Origin: PALSA-1006 sp964532405
Lineage (GTDB): Bacteria; Pseudomonadota; Gammaproteobacteria; Burkholderiales; Gallionellaceae
Assembly: GCA_964532405.1 (NCBI GenBank)
Contig: CAZHIC010000033.1
Coordinates: 1-24,625, forward strand
Direction: 5' to 3'
Length of the DNA stretch: 24,625 nucleotides
Shown here: piece by piece, positions 8,099 through 15,302 of the stretch
How positions within the stretch are numbered: the first letter of the stretch is position 1
Layout: each line of letters opens with the position of its first letter
Translations under genes and position numbers: made by a program
Notes under the pieces: model-generated
The model's input: only the letters and a program-made list of their open reading frames with translations
The model's database searches: none
Told to the model about the DNA's origin: nothing

Positions 8099-11000
8099 GA
8101 CTGCTCCTTTTTTTCAGCTTGCTTGGGGCCACTTTGGTCAGTCGCTGAAGGCGCATCCAAGTCATCTTTCCCCGCAAGCGATTGTGACGATACAACACCA
8201 CAACGCTGCTGACCGGCACGCAATATGGCACAGAAATCTTCGGCCATTTGTTTATGGGGGAACTTGGCAATAAATAACTTATAAAGGGGAGCGTGTTCTT
8301 TGCCCGCATTGCTCATGCGGGCTGGGCGGGGAAGAATCGTCCTGTTTTTCATCTGCACAGGGAAGCGGGTGAGCAAGTCATGCCATGCAGTGGCAATAGC
8401 GCTACGGTCATGTACATCGGACATGTCCACCAGCCAAAATTGCTGATCGGACCAGTCCACTCCATCGACTTGTTTTTGTATCGGCAAGATTATTGCGGGA
8501 GATGCTTTTGCTTCCCCCAAGGTTTCTGCCGCAATCCTTGCTTTTTCTTTTGTTGCCACCAGTGCTTCTTGTTCTGCCTTCAGGCGCGCCACTTCCGCTT
8601 CCGCCGCCGCCTTGGCTTCTTGCTCGGCTTTCAATCGCGCGGCCTCGACTTGCGCTTCCTGCCGGGCTTGCAATTTTGCAGCGCGGGCCGTCGCCGCCGC
8701 TTGTGCGTCTGCTTCAGCTTTAGCTTGTTTCTCCGCTTTTAAGCGCAGTGTTTCAGCTTTGGCTTCTTTCAAAGCTTTGGCCTTTGCGATCTTGGCTTCC
8801 GTCGCAGCCTTGGCCTTCACACGTAAGGCCAAGGCTTGGGCTTCTTTTTCTGCTTTGATTTGGGCCTGCTGTTCAGCTTTCAATCGCGCTGCTTCGGCTT
8901 TCGCTTCCTGCTGGGCTTTCAACTTGGCAGCATGTGCTGTCGCCGCTGCTTGTACGTTTGCTTCAGCTTTGGCTTGCTTCTCCGCTTTTAAGCGAAGAGC
9001 TTCAGCTTTTGCTTCTTCCAACGCTTTAGTGTTTGCGATCTGGGCCTCTGCCGCTAGCCTTGCCTTCTCTTTGCTTGCCGCCAGCGCATCTTGCTCAGCC
9101 TTCAGGCGCGCCACTTCCGCTTCCGCCGCAGCCTTGGTTTCCTGCTCGGCCTTCAGGCGTGCGGCCTCGGCTTGGGCTTCTTGTGCGGCTTGTGCGTCTG
9201 CTTCAGCTTTGGCTTGTTTCTCTGCTTTTAAACGTAGCGCTTCAGTTTTTGCTTCTTCCAGCGCTTTGGCTTTTGCGATCTGGGCGTCTGCCGCTAGCCT
9301 TGCCCTTTCTTTGCTTGCCACCAGCGCTTCTTGCTCAGTCTTCAGGCGCGCTACTTCCGCTGCCGCCACCGCCTTGGCTTCTTGCTCGGCTTTCAGCCGT
9401 GCGGCCTCGATTTTGGCTGCCCACTGTGCTTCTTTTGCCGCTTGTTTTTCTGCTTTGATTTGGGCCTGCAACTCAGCTTTCAATCGCGCTGCTTCGGCTT
9501 GCGCTTCCTGCTGGGCTTGCAACTTTGCAGCATGGGCTGCCGCCGCTGCTTGTGCGTCTGCTTCAGCTTTGGCTTGCTTCTCCGCTTTTAAGCGCAGTGT
9601 TTCAATTTTGGCTTCTTCCAACGCTTTGGCCTTTGCGATCTTGGCTTCCGCCGCTAGCCTTGCCCTTTCTTTTGTTGCCACCAGCGCATCTTGCTCAGCC
9701 TTCAGGCGTGCTACTTCGGCTTCCGCCGCCGTCTTGGCTTCTTGCTCGGCCTTCACGCGTGCGGCCTCGATTTCGGCGGTGCGCTGTGTTTCTTTCGCGG
9801 CTTGTTTTTCTGCTTTGACTCTGGCCAGCAGCTCGGCTTTCAATCGCGCTGCTTCGGCTTGCGCTTCCTGCAGGGCTTGCAATTTTGCAGCATGGGCTAC
9901 CGCCGCTGCTTGTGCGTCTGCTTCAGCTTTGGCTTGCTTTTCCGCTTTTAAGCGCAGCGTTTCAGCTTTGGCTTCTTCCAACGCCTTAGCCTTTGCGATC
10001 TTGGCTTCTGCCGCTAGCCTTGCCCTCTCTTTGCTTGCCGCAAGCGCATCTTGCTCTGCCTTCAGGCGCGCCACTTCCGCTTCCGCCGCAGCCTTGGCTT
10101 CTTGTTCGGCCTTCCTGTGTGCGGCCTCGGCTTGGGCTTCTTTCTCGGCTTGTTTTTTCGCGTTGACTCTGGCCTGCTGCTCAGCTTTCAACCGCGCTAC
10201 GTTGGCTTTCAACTGCGCTACTTCGGCTTCCGTTTCCTGCCGGATTTTTAACTTTGCGTCCTTGGCTACGGATTCTAGATTTGCTTTTTCTTCCTCGTCC
10301 AGCAGTGCGTCATGTTCGGCTTCCAAACGCGCAGCTTCGGCATCCGCTGCCGCCTTGGCTTCTTGCTCGGCCTTCACGCGTGCGGCCTCAACCTTGGCTT
10401 GCGCCACCGCTTTGATGCGCACTGTTTCAGCTTCTTCCAAGGCTTTGGCTTTTGCGACCTTGGCTTCCGCTGCGGCCTTGGCTTCTTGCTCGGCCTTCGC
10501 GCGTACGGCCTCGGCTTGGGCTTCCTTCGCGGCTTGCCTTTTTGCATCGACTCGGGCCTGTTGTTCGGCTTTCAAGCGAGCCACGTCGGCTTTCAATTGA
10601 GTGACTCTGACTTCCGTTTCCCGCCGGACTTTCAACTTGGCTTCCTTGGTTACGGACGCTAGCCTTGCTTTTTCTTCCTTGTCCAAAAGCGCTTCATGCT
10701 TGGCTTCCAAGCGCGTAGCTTCTGCTGCCGCTGCCGCCTTGGATTCTTGCTCGGCTTTCACCCGTGCGGCCTCGATTTTAGCGACCCGCAGTGCTTCTTT
10801 CGCGGCTTGTTTCCCTGCTTTTATTTTGGATAACTGCTCGGCTTTCAATCGTGCTGCTTCGGCGTTCGCTTCCTGCCGGGCTTTCAATTTTGCAGCACTG
10901 GCCTCAGCCGCCGCTTGTGCGTCTGCCTCGGCTTTGGCTTGCTTCTCCGCTTTTAAGCGCAGCGCTTCCGCGTTGGCCTCTTCCAACGCTTTGGCTTTGG

Positions 11001-11739
11001 CGATCTTGGCTTCCGCTGCCAGCCTTGCTCTTTCTTCTGCTGCCACTAGCGCATCTTGCTCTGCTTTCAGGTGTGCAGCTTCCGTTTCTGCCGCAGTTTT
11101 GGCTTCTTGCCCGGCTTTCACGCGTGCTGCCTCGGCTTGGGCTTCTTTCTCGGCTTGTTCTTTTGCTTTGATTCTGGCCTGTTGCCCAACTTTCAGGCGC
11201 GCTATGTCGGCTTTCAACTGAGCTACTTCGGCTTCTGTTTCCCGCTGGACTTTCAGCTTTGCGTCTTTGCCAGCAGATTCTATATGGGCTTTTTCTTCAG
11301 CATCCAGCCGAGCTTCTTGCTCGGCTTTCACGCGTGCTGCCTCGGCTTGGGTTTCTTTCTCGGCTTGTTCTTTTGCTTTGATTCGGGCCTGTTGCTCAGC
11401 TTTCAGTCGCGCTACGTCGGCTTTTAATTGTGCTATTTCGACTTCCGTTTCCCGCTGTACTTTCAGCTTTGCGTCTTTGGCTATGGAGTCTAGACTTGCC
11501 TTTTCTTTTGCAGTCAGCTTGGTTTCTTGATCAGCTTTCAGGTGAGCCTTTTTATCTGCCGACGGCGCAGGCCGCGTACCCTTTTTGGGTATGATATCAA
11601 CGACCACCGAAGCTTCTGCGTATTGATTGAAAAGATCAAGCGCAAATACACTACCGCTACCTGACAGCAGCAAAACACACAGTGCCCCGAACGTAAAGTT
11701 TCTCAAATAGGAGAGCTGATGATATACGCGGTGTTCCAT
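8095..11739 (-). CDS. Giant TolA-like helical repeat protein with C-terminal SPOR-like module
   Basis: The 1214-residue protein begins with a signal peptide (basic start, hydrophobic FTFGALCVLLLSG, likely cleavage after VFA near residue 34). Residues about 60-1080 are almost entirely Ala, Lys, Glu, Gln, Arg and Leu in repeats such as ARLKAEQEAKAAAEAE, as in TolA domain II. A continuous long helix or coiled coil is expected. Residues about 1091-1190 form a globular module (WLVDMSDVHDRSAI, YKLFIAKFPHKQMAEDF and a CX9C pair) also found twice in the neighbouring TolC-like protein; it resembles a SPOR domain. A strong GGAGG site lies 8 nt before the ATG, which abuts the stop of the TolC-like gene. 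A periplasmic role in anchoring or organising the secretion complex is inferred. TolA itself seems unlikely because there are no Tol neighbours. Confidence 0.75.
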   Translation of the reverse strand: MEHRVYHQLSYLRNFTFGALCVLLLSGSGSVFALDLFNQYAEASVVVDIIPKKGTRPAPSADKKAHLKADQETKLTAKEKASLDSIAKDAKLKVQRETEVEIAQLKADVARLKAEQQARIKAKEQAEKETQAEAARVKAEQEARLDAEEKAHIESAGKDAKLKVQRETEAEVAQLKADIARLKVGQQARIKAKEQAEKEAQAEAARVKAGQEAKTAAETEAAHLKAEQDALVAAEERARLAAEAKIAKAKALEEANAEALRLKAEKQAKAEADAQAAAEASAAKLKARQEANAEAARLKAEQLSKIKAGKQAAKEALRVAKIEAARVKAEQESKAAAAAEATRLEAKHEALLDKEEKARLASVTKEAKLKVRRETEVRVTQLKADVARLKAEQQARVDAKRQAAKEAQAEAVRAKAEQEAKAAAEAKVAKAKALEEAETVRIKAVAQAKVEAARVKAEQEAKAAADAEAARLEAEHDALLDEEEKANLESVAKDAKLKIRQETEAEVAQLKANVARLKAEQQARVNAKKQAEKEAQAEAAHRKAEQEAKAAAEAEVARLKAEQDALAASKERARLAAEAKIAKAKALEEAKAETLRLKAEKQAKAEADAQAAAVAHAAKLQALQEAQAEAARLKAELLARVKAEKQAAKETQRTAEIEAARVKAEQEAKTAAEAEVARLKAEQDALVATKERARLAAEAKIAKAKALEEAKIETLRLKAEKQAKAEADAQAAAAAHAAKLQAQQEAQAEAARLKAELQAQIKAEKQAAKEAQWAAKIEAARLKAEQEAKAVAAAEVARLKTEQEALVASKERARLAADAQIAKAKALEEAKTEALRLKAEKQAKAEADAQAAQEAQAEAARLKAEQETKAAAEAEVARLKAEQDALAASKEKARLAAEAQIANTKALEEAKAEALRLKAEKQAKAEANVQAAATAHAAKLKAQQEAKAEAARLKAEQQAQIKAEKEAQALALRVKAKAATEAKIAKAKALKEAKAETLRLKAEKQAKAEADAQAAATARAAKLQARQEAQVEAARLKAEQEAKAAAEAEVARLKAEQEALVATKEKARIAAETLGEAKASPAIILPIQKQVDGVDWSDQQFWLVDMSDVHDRSAIATAWHDLLTRFPVQMKNRTILPRPARMSNAGKEHAPLYKLFIAKFPHKQMAEDFCAILRAGQQRCGVVSSQSLAGKDDLDAPSATDQSGPKQAEKKEQS
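8179..8463 (-). repeat. SPOR-like module, copy 3 (helical repeat protein)
   Basis: This is the coding region for residues about 1093-1187. It is clearly similar at DNA level to the copy at 12349-12636, for example in the shared stretches around 8190-8320 and 12370-12490. It encodes the conserved core WLVxMSDVHDRS, RFP/QFP, KNRTxLPR and CX9C followed by VVSSQS. Confidence 0.8.
9001..10170 (-). repeat. Higher-order 360-bp (120-aa) repeat within the helical protein gene
   Basis: The segment GCTTCTTCCAACGC recurs with small changes at about 9251, 9611 and 9971, exactly 360 bp apart, with matching flanks at 9301, 9661 and 10021. One shorter 240-bp step (9011 to 9251) looks like a copy that lost 120 bp. 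A separate 210-bp duplication is seen near the N-terminus (about 11101 and 11311). All steps are multiples of three, so the frame is kept. Diverged copies extend over about 8560-11540. Confidence 0.85.
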
Positions 11740-14694
11740 CTACATGTCCTCCGCCGAAGTTTTTGCGACCTTGGCTTTCGCTGCAAGCTTTGCCTTCTCT
11801 TCCTCGCCTAGCCGTGCTTTTTCTTCACTCGCTACCAGTGCTTCTTGCTCGGCTTTCAGGCGCGCCACTTCAGCTTTTGCCACAGCCCTAGCTTCTTGCT
11901 CGGCTTTCAGGCGTGTGGCCTCGGCTTTGGCTTTTTTCGCCGTTTGTTTTTCTGTTTTGATTCTGGACAGATGCTCAGCTTTTAACTTTGTGGGGTCGAT
12001 TTCCGCTGGCGTATGTGCGTCTGTCGCCGCTTTATCGTTTGCCGCTTCAGTCTGCGTTCCTGCCATGGCGTCGGTTGTTGCGATCTGGGATTTTGGCGCT
12101 AGACTTTCCTTTTTTTCCTCTTCTATCAGCGCTTTCTTCTCGGCTTTCAGGCGCGCCACTTCAACGTCCTCCGCTGTCATGCCTTCCTCCGCCAGATTTA
12201 CTGCCGCCTGCGTTTCTTGCTCTGTATGCGGGCGCATCGCTTGAGTTTCCTCAGGCGTCTTGACGGTAGCCCCGGCAGCAGCTTCGGCGAAAGAGAGTGC
12301 TGGTTGCTCAGAAGTTGATGGAGCAATAAAACGGTCGCTCATCCCGAGCGATTGCGACGACACGACGCTGCAACGCTGCTGTCCGGCACGCAACATTGAG
12401 CAGAACTCCTCAGCCGTTTGCTTTTCGGGGAACTGGGCGATAAATAACTGATAGCGGGGAGCATGTTCTTGGCTTGCATCGCTCATCCTGTCTTGGCTGC
12501 GCGGAAGAACCGTCCGGTTTTTCATCTGCTCAGGAAATTGGGCGATCAAATTATGCCATGCTGCGGTAATACTGCTGCGGTCATGCACATCGGACATTTC
12601 CACCAGCCAAAACTGCTGGCCGGACCAGTCCACCCCACCGAATTGATTTTTGGGCGGAGGCGCTGCCGAAAGCGCTGTATTCGGGCGAGTAGCTGAGGGA
12701 TGATTTTCTAAATTATTCTGGTCAGATGATGTTCTAGCAGCCGTCTTGACAGGCATGTCTGTCTTCGCGGAAAATTTTTTAAATTGCTCTGCTGCGGATA
12801 GTGAAACAGGCCCATCGAACGATTTTGACGATACGACAACACAACGTTGTTGCTCGGCCCCCAAGGCGGCACATAGCTTATCAGCCATTTCTTGGTCGGG
12901 AAGATTTGCGATGTACAACCGATACCAAGATGCGCGCTCTTTGTCTCGTACCGTCACTTGGCCTTGCCGTTGCGGGAGCAAAGTCCGGCTCTCCATTTGA
13001 TGCGGGAACCGGCCATTCAAGTCTCGCCATGCAGGCAACACAGCACCACGGTCATATACTCCGGAAAGTTCCACCAGCCAATGAGTTGCACCGTCCCGCA
13101 ATACATCTCCGGCCCAATCGATTTCATGGGTTTTATTCTCTTGTGCAAGACTACTTCCGGCTTGATTGTTTTTGAATACCGCTGGCGCAGGTCGTGCGCT
13201 TTCTTCAGGCATAACATTGTCGACAGATACACCTCCTCCCAATGCACTGAACAGGTTGACTAGGCTACGGTAACGATCCATGCGCACGTTGTACCAATCG
13301 TCCAGATTGCGTTGATATGTGCGTTGTGTATCCAGTAACTCCAAATAATCCACTGCCCCGGCCATAAAGGCTTCTTGGCTGTAATTCCAAGCGCGAAGCG
13401 AAGAATTTGCGGCCATATCCTGCGCTTCCAAACGTTTTTCAATAAAACTGAGCGCACTTAATGAGTCATCGACTTCGCGCACCGCGTCATAGATCACGCG
13501 CACATAAGTCTCCAATAGCTCTTCATGTACTGCTTGGGCAAATTCCACTTCCTTGGAACGTTTGCCGCTATCGAAGATGCTTACCGAAAGATTGGCAATC
13601 GTGGTCCAGAATAGAGCTTGTGGCAGAAACAGCTGTGACATGTACATGCTGCCGTAACCCGCCTGAGCTGTCAGATCCAGAGGCGGCAGTATGCGCGCCC
13701 GTGCAACATCAATATCGGCATCGGCCGACAATAGCCGCGACTCCATTGCGCGCACGTCAGGCCTGCGCAACAACAATGCTGACGGCATATCGGGCAGCGC
13801 TTGCGGAAACTTAACCGAGTTCAAGCCGTTGCGGGAAAGCTTTAATTCCACCGGCGCCGAACCCAGCAGGGCAGCCAAGCGATTGAGTACAGCTTCACGT
13901 TGTTGCCCAAGCACCGGAATGGTGGCTTTGACCGAGTAAACGGCCGCCTTCTGCTGCTCCATTTCCGTGATGGTGGCATCGCCCACTTTCAGGCGCCTGT
14001 CCACCGATGCTAGCATCTCGCCCAATGATTTTTCGGTCTCGCGTGCAATGCGCAAACGGTCATTGAGCGAAAGGTACTCGATGTAAGCGACGACCACGTT
14101 GGCAACCACATTTCTTTGCATATCGTCGCGCTGGTAAGTCGCGCGCAATAGCTGCAACTCGGCAGCTTCGTACAATGAGGCAGTCTCCCCCCAAATGTCG
14201 GGGCGCCAATTTCCCTTGAGGCTGATTTGATTCAAGGAGCGCGCAATGTTGTTGCCATTTGCATTGCCTCTCCCCGCGCCAAATTCCGGGTAGGTGGTGC
14301 TGGATTGGATAGGCATGGAGATCGTCGGCGCTTTATCGGATCCCGCCTGACTGAGTCGCGCTTTGCTTTGCGCAATGCGTAACGACGAGATTCTCAGGTC
14401 TGGGTTGTTAGCCAGCGTGCGATCCATCAAGTCGTTTAGCTCCTGACTGCCCAATAAACGCCACCATTCGGTCAGCTCCGCATTCAGCAGCAACGAGGAT
14501 GCAGTGGAAGGGGGGGGCGTGCTTAAAGCGTGGGAGTCGCTGGCGACGGTCGGCGCTTTTGCGAATTGCGCGGGAAGATTGAGCGCAGGAACATCATATT
14601 TATCGCGCTTGGCTACGCAGCCGGCCAAAAGCAAGAGGCACAATGCTGTGAACACAATGTTCCGCACATTTTTTCGCTTGGACAGACTGCTCAT
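11740..14694 (-). CDS. TolC/OprM-family outer-membrane lipoprotein fused to two SPOR-like modules and a charged helix
   Basis: The 984-residue protein starts with a lipoprotein signal (lipobox LLAGC, Cys26). Residues about 75-490 form an outer-membrane efflux protein of the NodT/OprM type. The two internal OEP repeats show NNPDLRISSLRIAQSKARLSQ and RPDVRAMESRLLSADADIDVARA. TolC-like proteins usually end near residue 480-500; here about 490 residues follow. They contain SPOR-like module 1 (about 524-626), module 2 (about 687-792) and a Lys/Ala/Glu-rich helix (about 840-984) like that of the next gene. Each module keeps a CX9C pair followed by VVSS. As first gene of the operon it should supply the outer-membrane exit pore, while the extension would lie in the periplasm and could bind peptidoglycan or the neighbouring helical protein. 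The efflux half is a firm call; the tail function is inferred. Confidence 0.88.
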   Translation of the reverse strand: MSSLSKRKNVRNIVFTALCLLLLAGCVAKRDKYDVPALNLPAQFAKAPTVASDSHALSTPPPSTASSLLLNAELTEWWRLLGSQELNDLMDRTLANNPDLRISSLRIAQSKARLSQAGSDKAPTISMPIQSSTTYPEFGAGRGNANGNNIARSLNQISLKGNWRPDIWGETASLYEAAELQLLRATYQRDDMQRNVVANVVVAYIEYLSLNDRLRIARETEKSLGEMLASVDRRLKVGDATITEMEQQKAAVYSVKATIPVLGQQREAVLNRLAALLGSAPVELKLSRNGLNSVKFPQALPDMPSALLLRRPDVRAMESRLLSADADIDVARARILPPLDLTAQAGYGSMYMSQLFLPQALFWTTIANLSVSIFDSGKRSKEVEFAQAVHEELLETYVRVIYDAVREVDDSLSALSFIEKRLEAQDMAANSSLRAWNYSQEAFMAGAVDYLELLDTQRTYQRNLDDWYNVRMDRYRSLVNLFSALGGGVSVDNVMPEESARPAPAVFKNNQAGSSLAQENKTHEIDWAGDVLRDGATHWLVELSGVYDRGAVLPAWRDLNGRFPHQMESRTLLPQRQGQVTVRDKERASWYRLYIANLPDQEMADKLCAALGAEQQRCVVVSSKSFDGPVSLSAAEQFKKFSAKTDMPVKTAARTSSDQNNLENHPSATRPNTALSAAPPPKNQFGGVDWSGQQFWLVEMSDVHDRSSITAAWHNLIAQFPEQMKNRTVLPRSQDRMSDASQEHAPRYQLFIAQFPEKQTAEEFCSMLRAGQQRCSVVSSQSLGMSDRFIAPSTSEQPALSFAEAAAGATVKTPEETQAMRPHTEQETQAAVNLAEEGMTAEDVEVARLKAEKKALIEEEKKESLAPKSQIATTDAMAGTQTEAANDKAATDAHTPAEIDPTKLKAEHLSRIKTEKQTAKKAKAEATRLKAEQEARAVAKAEVARLKAEQEALVASEEKARLGEEEKAKLAAKAKVAKTSAEDM
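12349..12636 (-). repeat. SPOR-like module, copy 2 (TolC-like protein tail)
   Basis: This encodes residues about 687-782. It is closer in sequence to the copy in the downstream helical protein (8179-8463) than to the other copy in its own protein: both read DVHDRS, QMKNRT and RAGQQRC. The duplication between genes is therefore more recent than the duplication within the gene. Confidence 0.8.
12820..13125 (-). repeat. SPOR-like module, copy 1 (TolC-like protein tail)
   Basis: This encodes residues about 524-625 and is the most diverged of the three copies (WLVELSGVYDRGAV, then YRLYIANLPDQEMADKLC and the second Cys nine residues later). The CX9C pair and the VVSSKS ending are retained. Confidence 0.75.
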
Positions 14695-15112
14695 TTGCCT
14701 GAAACCAAGAGTCGCTGCTCACCTTGAGGGTGGGAGCATGTTGGGGTATTTTTGCTATACATGCCCCCCCGAAGGCCGTACATCTTGCAGATGCCGGAAG
14801 AGGGGCGTTGATGAAGAGTGAAGTTGTATTGAAAAAAATATGGGCATAAATTTTAATGGGTACGTTGCTTTCATTTTTGTAATTCCTTGAAAGTCAGAGC
14901 AAACCCATTGCTCCTAGCGAGAAACTATAGCATATAACTTGCATTTTATTACTATTGGAGCGTGACCTCGGCGACGATAATGCAGATGAAATATTGCTTG
15001 CCGAGTGTAAAAAATCGAAGGGAAGTCGGAAATTGCGGAGGTTGATAGTGTAGAATGCCGCTCGATTTAGTTGGGCGCGGCACGGTGAAATATGCGGGTG
15101 ATTTTCGGGCAA
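14695..15112. other. Intergenic region upstream of the secretion operon
   Basis: About 420 nt lie between the TolC-like gene and the tRNA-Leu terminator. No convincing gene was found; a 73-codon minus-strand frame at 14894-15115 has no recognisable protein character. The operon promoter should be here, but no good -35/-10 pair is visible. The best single -10-like box for the minus strand is TAAAAT (14850-14855), without a matching -35. A small imperfect hairpin lies in the probable leader (about 14719-14739). A weak AGG precedes the 14694 ATG. Control by an activator, perhaps the operon's own HTH-ATPase, would fit the missing -35. Confidence 0.4.
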
Positions 15113-15154
15113 CAAAAAACCGCATCAGCCGTTAAAGTTGGCATAAATGCGGTT
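15113..15154 (-). terminator. Rho-independent terminator of tRNA-Leu
   Basis: On the minus strand an AACCGCAT stem pairs with ATGCGGTT across a loop of about 21 nt, and the stem runs into TTTTTT. It starts 18 nt past the tRNA 3' end. Confidence 0.75.
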
Positions 15155-15171
15155 CTTGCGCTTCTTTTTGA

Positions 15172-15256
15172 TGGTGCCCGGAAGAGGACTCGAACCTCCA
15201 CACCTTGCGGCACACGGACCTGAACCGTGCGCGTCTACCAATTCCGCCATCCGGGC
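15172..15256 (-). tRNA. tRNA-Leu (CAG)
   Basis: The 85-nt minus-strand sequence starts GCCCGGATGGCGGAATTGG and ends with encoded CCA. The acceptor stem GCCCGG pairs with CCGGGC. The anticodon loop TTCAGGT, closed by a CACGG/CCGTG stem, gives anticodon CAG. A long variable arm (GCCGCAAGGTG region), typical of leucine tRNAs, and a normal T-arm (GGTTCGAGTCC) are present. Confidence 0.97.
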
Positions 15257-15261
15257 ATTGC

Positions 15262-15290
15262 TTGAGGGGGCGCACTTTAATAGTTATAGG
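15262..15290 (+). promoter_or_regulatory. Possible rnr promoter
   Basis: TTGAGG (15262-15267), a 17-nt spacer and TATAGG (15285-15290) could serve rnr. The -10 box overlaps the AGGA that looks like the rnr ribosome site, so transcription would start only a few nt before the ATG. This is weak support. Confidence 0.2.
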
Positions 15291-15302
15291 ATTTACTGTC
15301 AA
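15274..15302 (-). promoter_or_regulatory. Sigma-70 promoter of tRNA-Leu
   Basis: On the minus strand a perfect TTGACA (-35, 15297-15302), a 17-nt spacer and TAAAGT (-10, 15274-15279) are followed by a GC-rich discriminator (GCGCCCCC), as expected of a stable-RNA promoter under stringent control. The -35 box overlaps the first base of the divergent rnr start codon. Confidence 0.75.

Noticed and set aside
8612..10600. 662-codon plus-strand frame rich in Ala, Ser, Phe and Cys
   Set aside because: It is a by-product of the low-complexity Ala/Lys/Glu repeats on the other strand. The minus frame has the signal peptide, the SPOR-like module and perfect junctions.
14894..15115. 73-codon minus-strand frame upstream of the secretion operon
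   Set aside because: No ribosome site or protein-like pattern, and it overlaps the tRNA-Leu terminator T-run.
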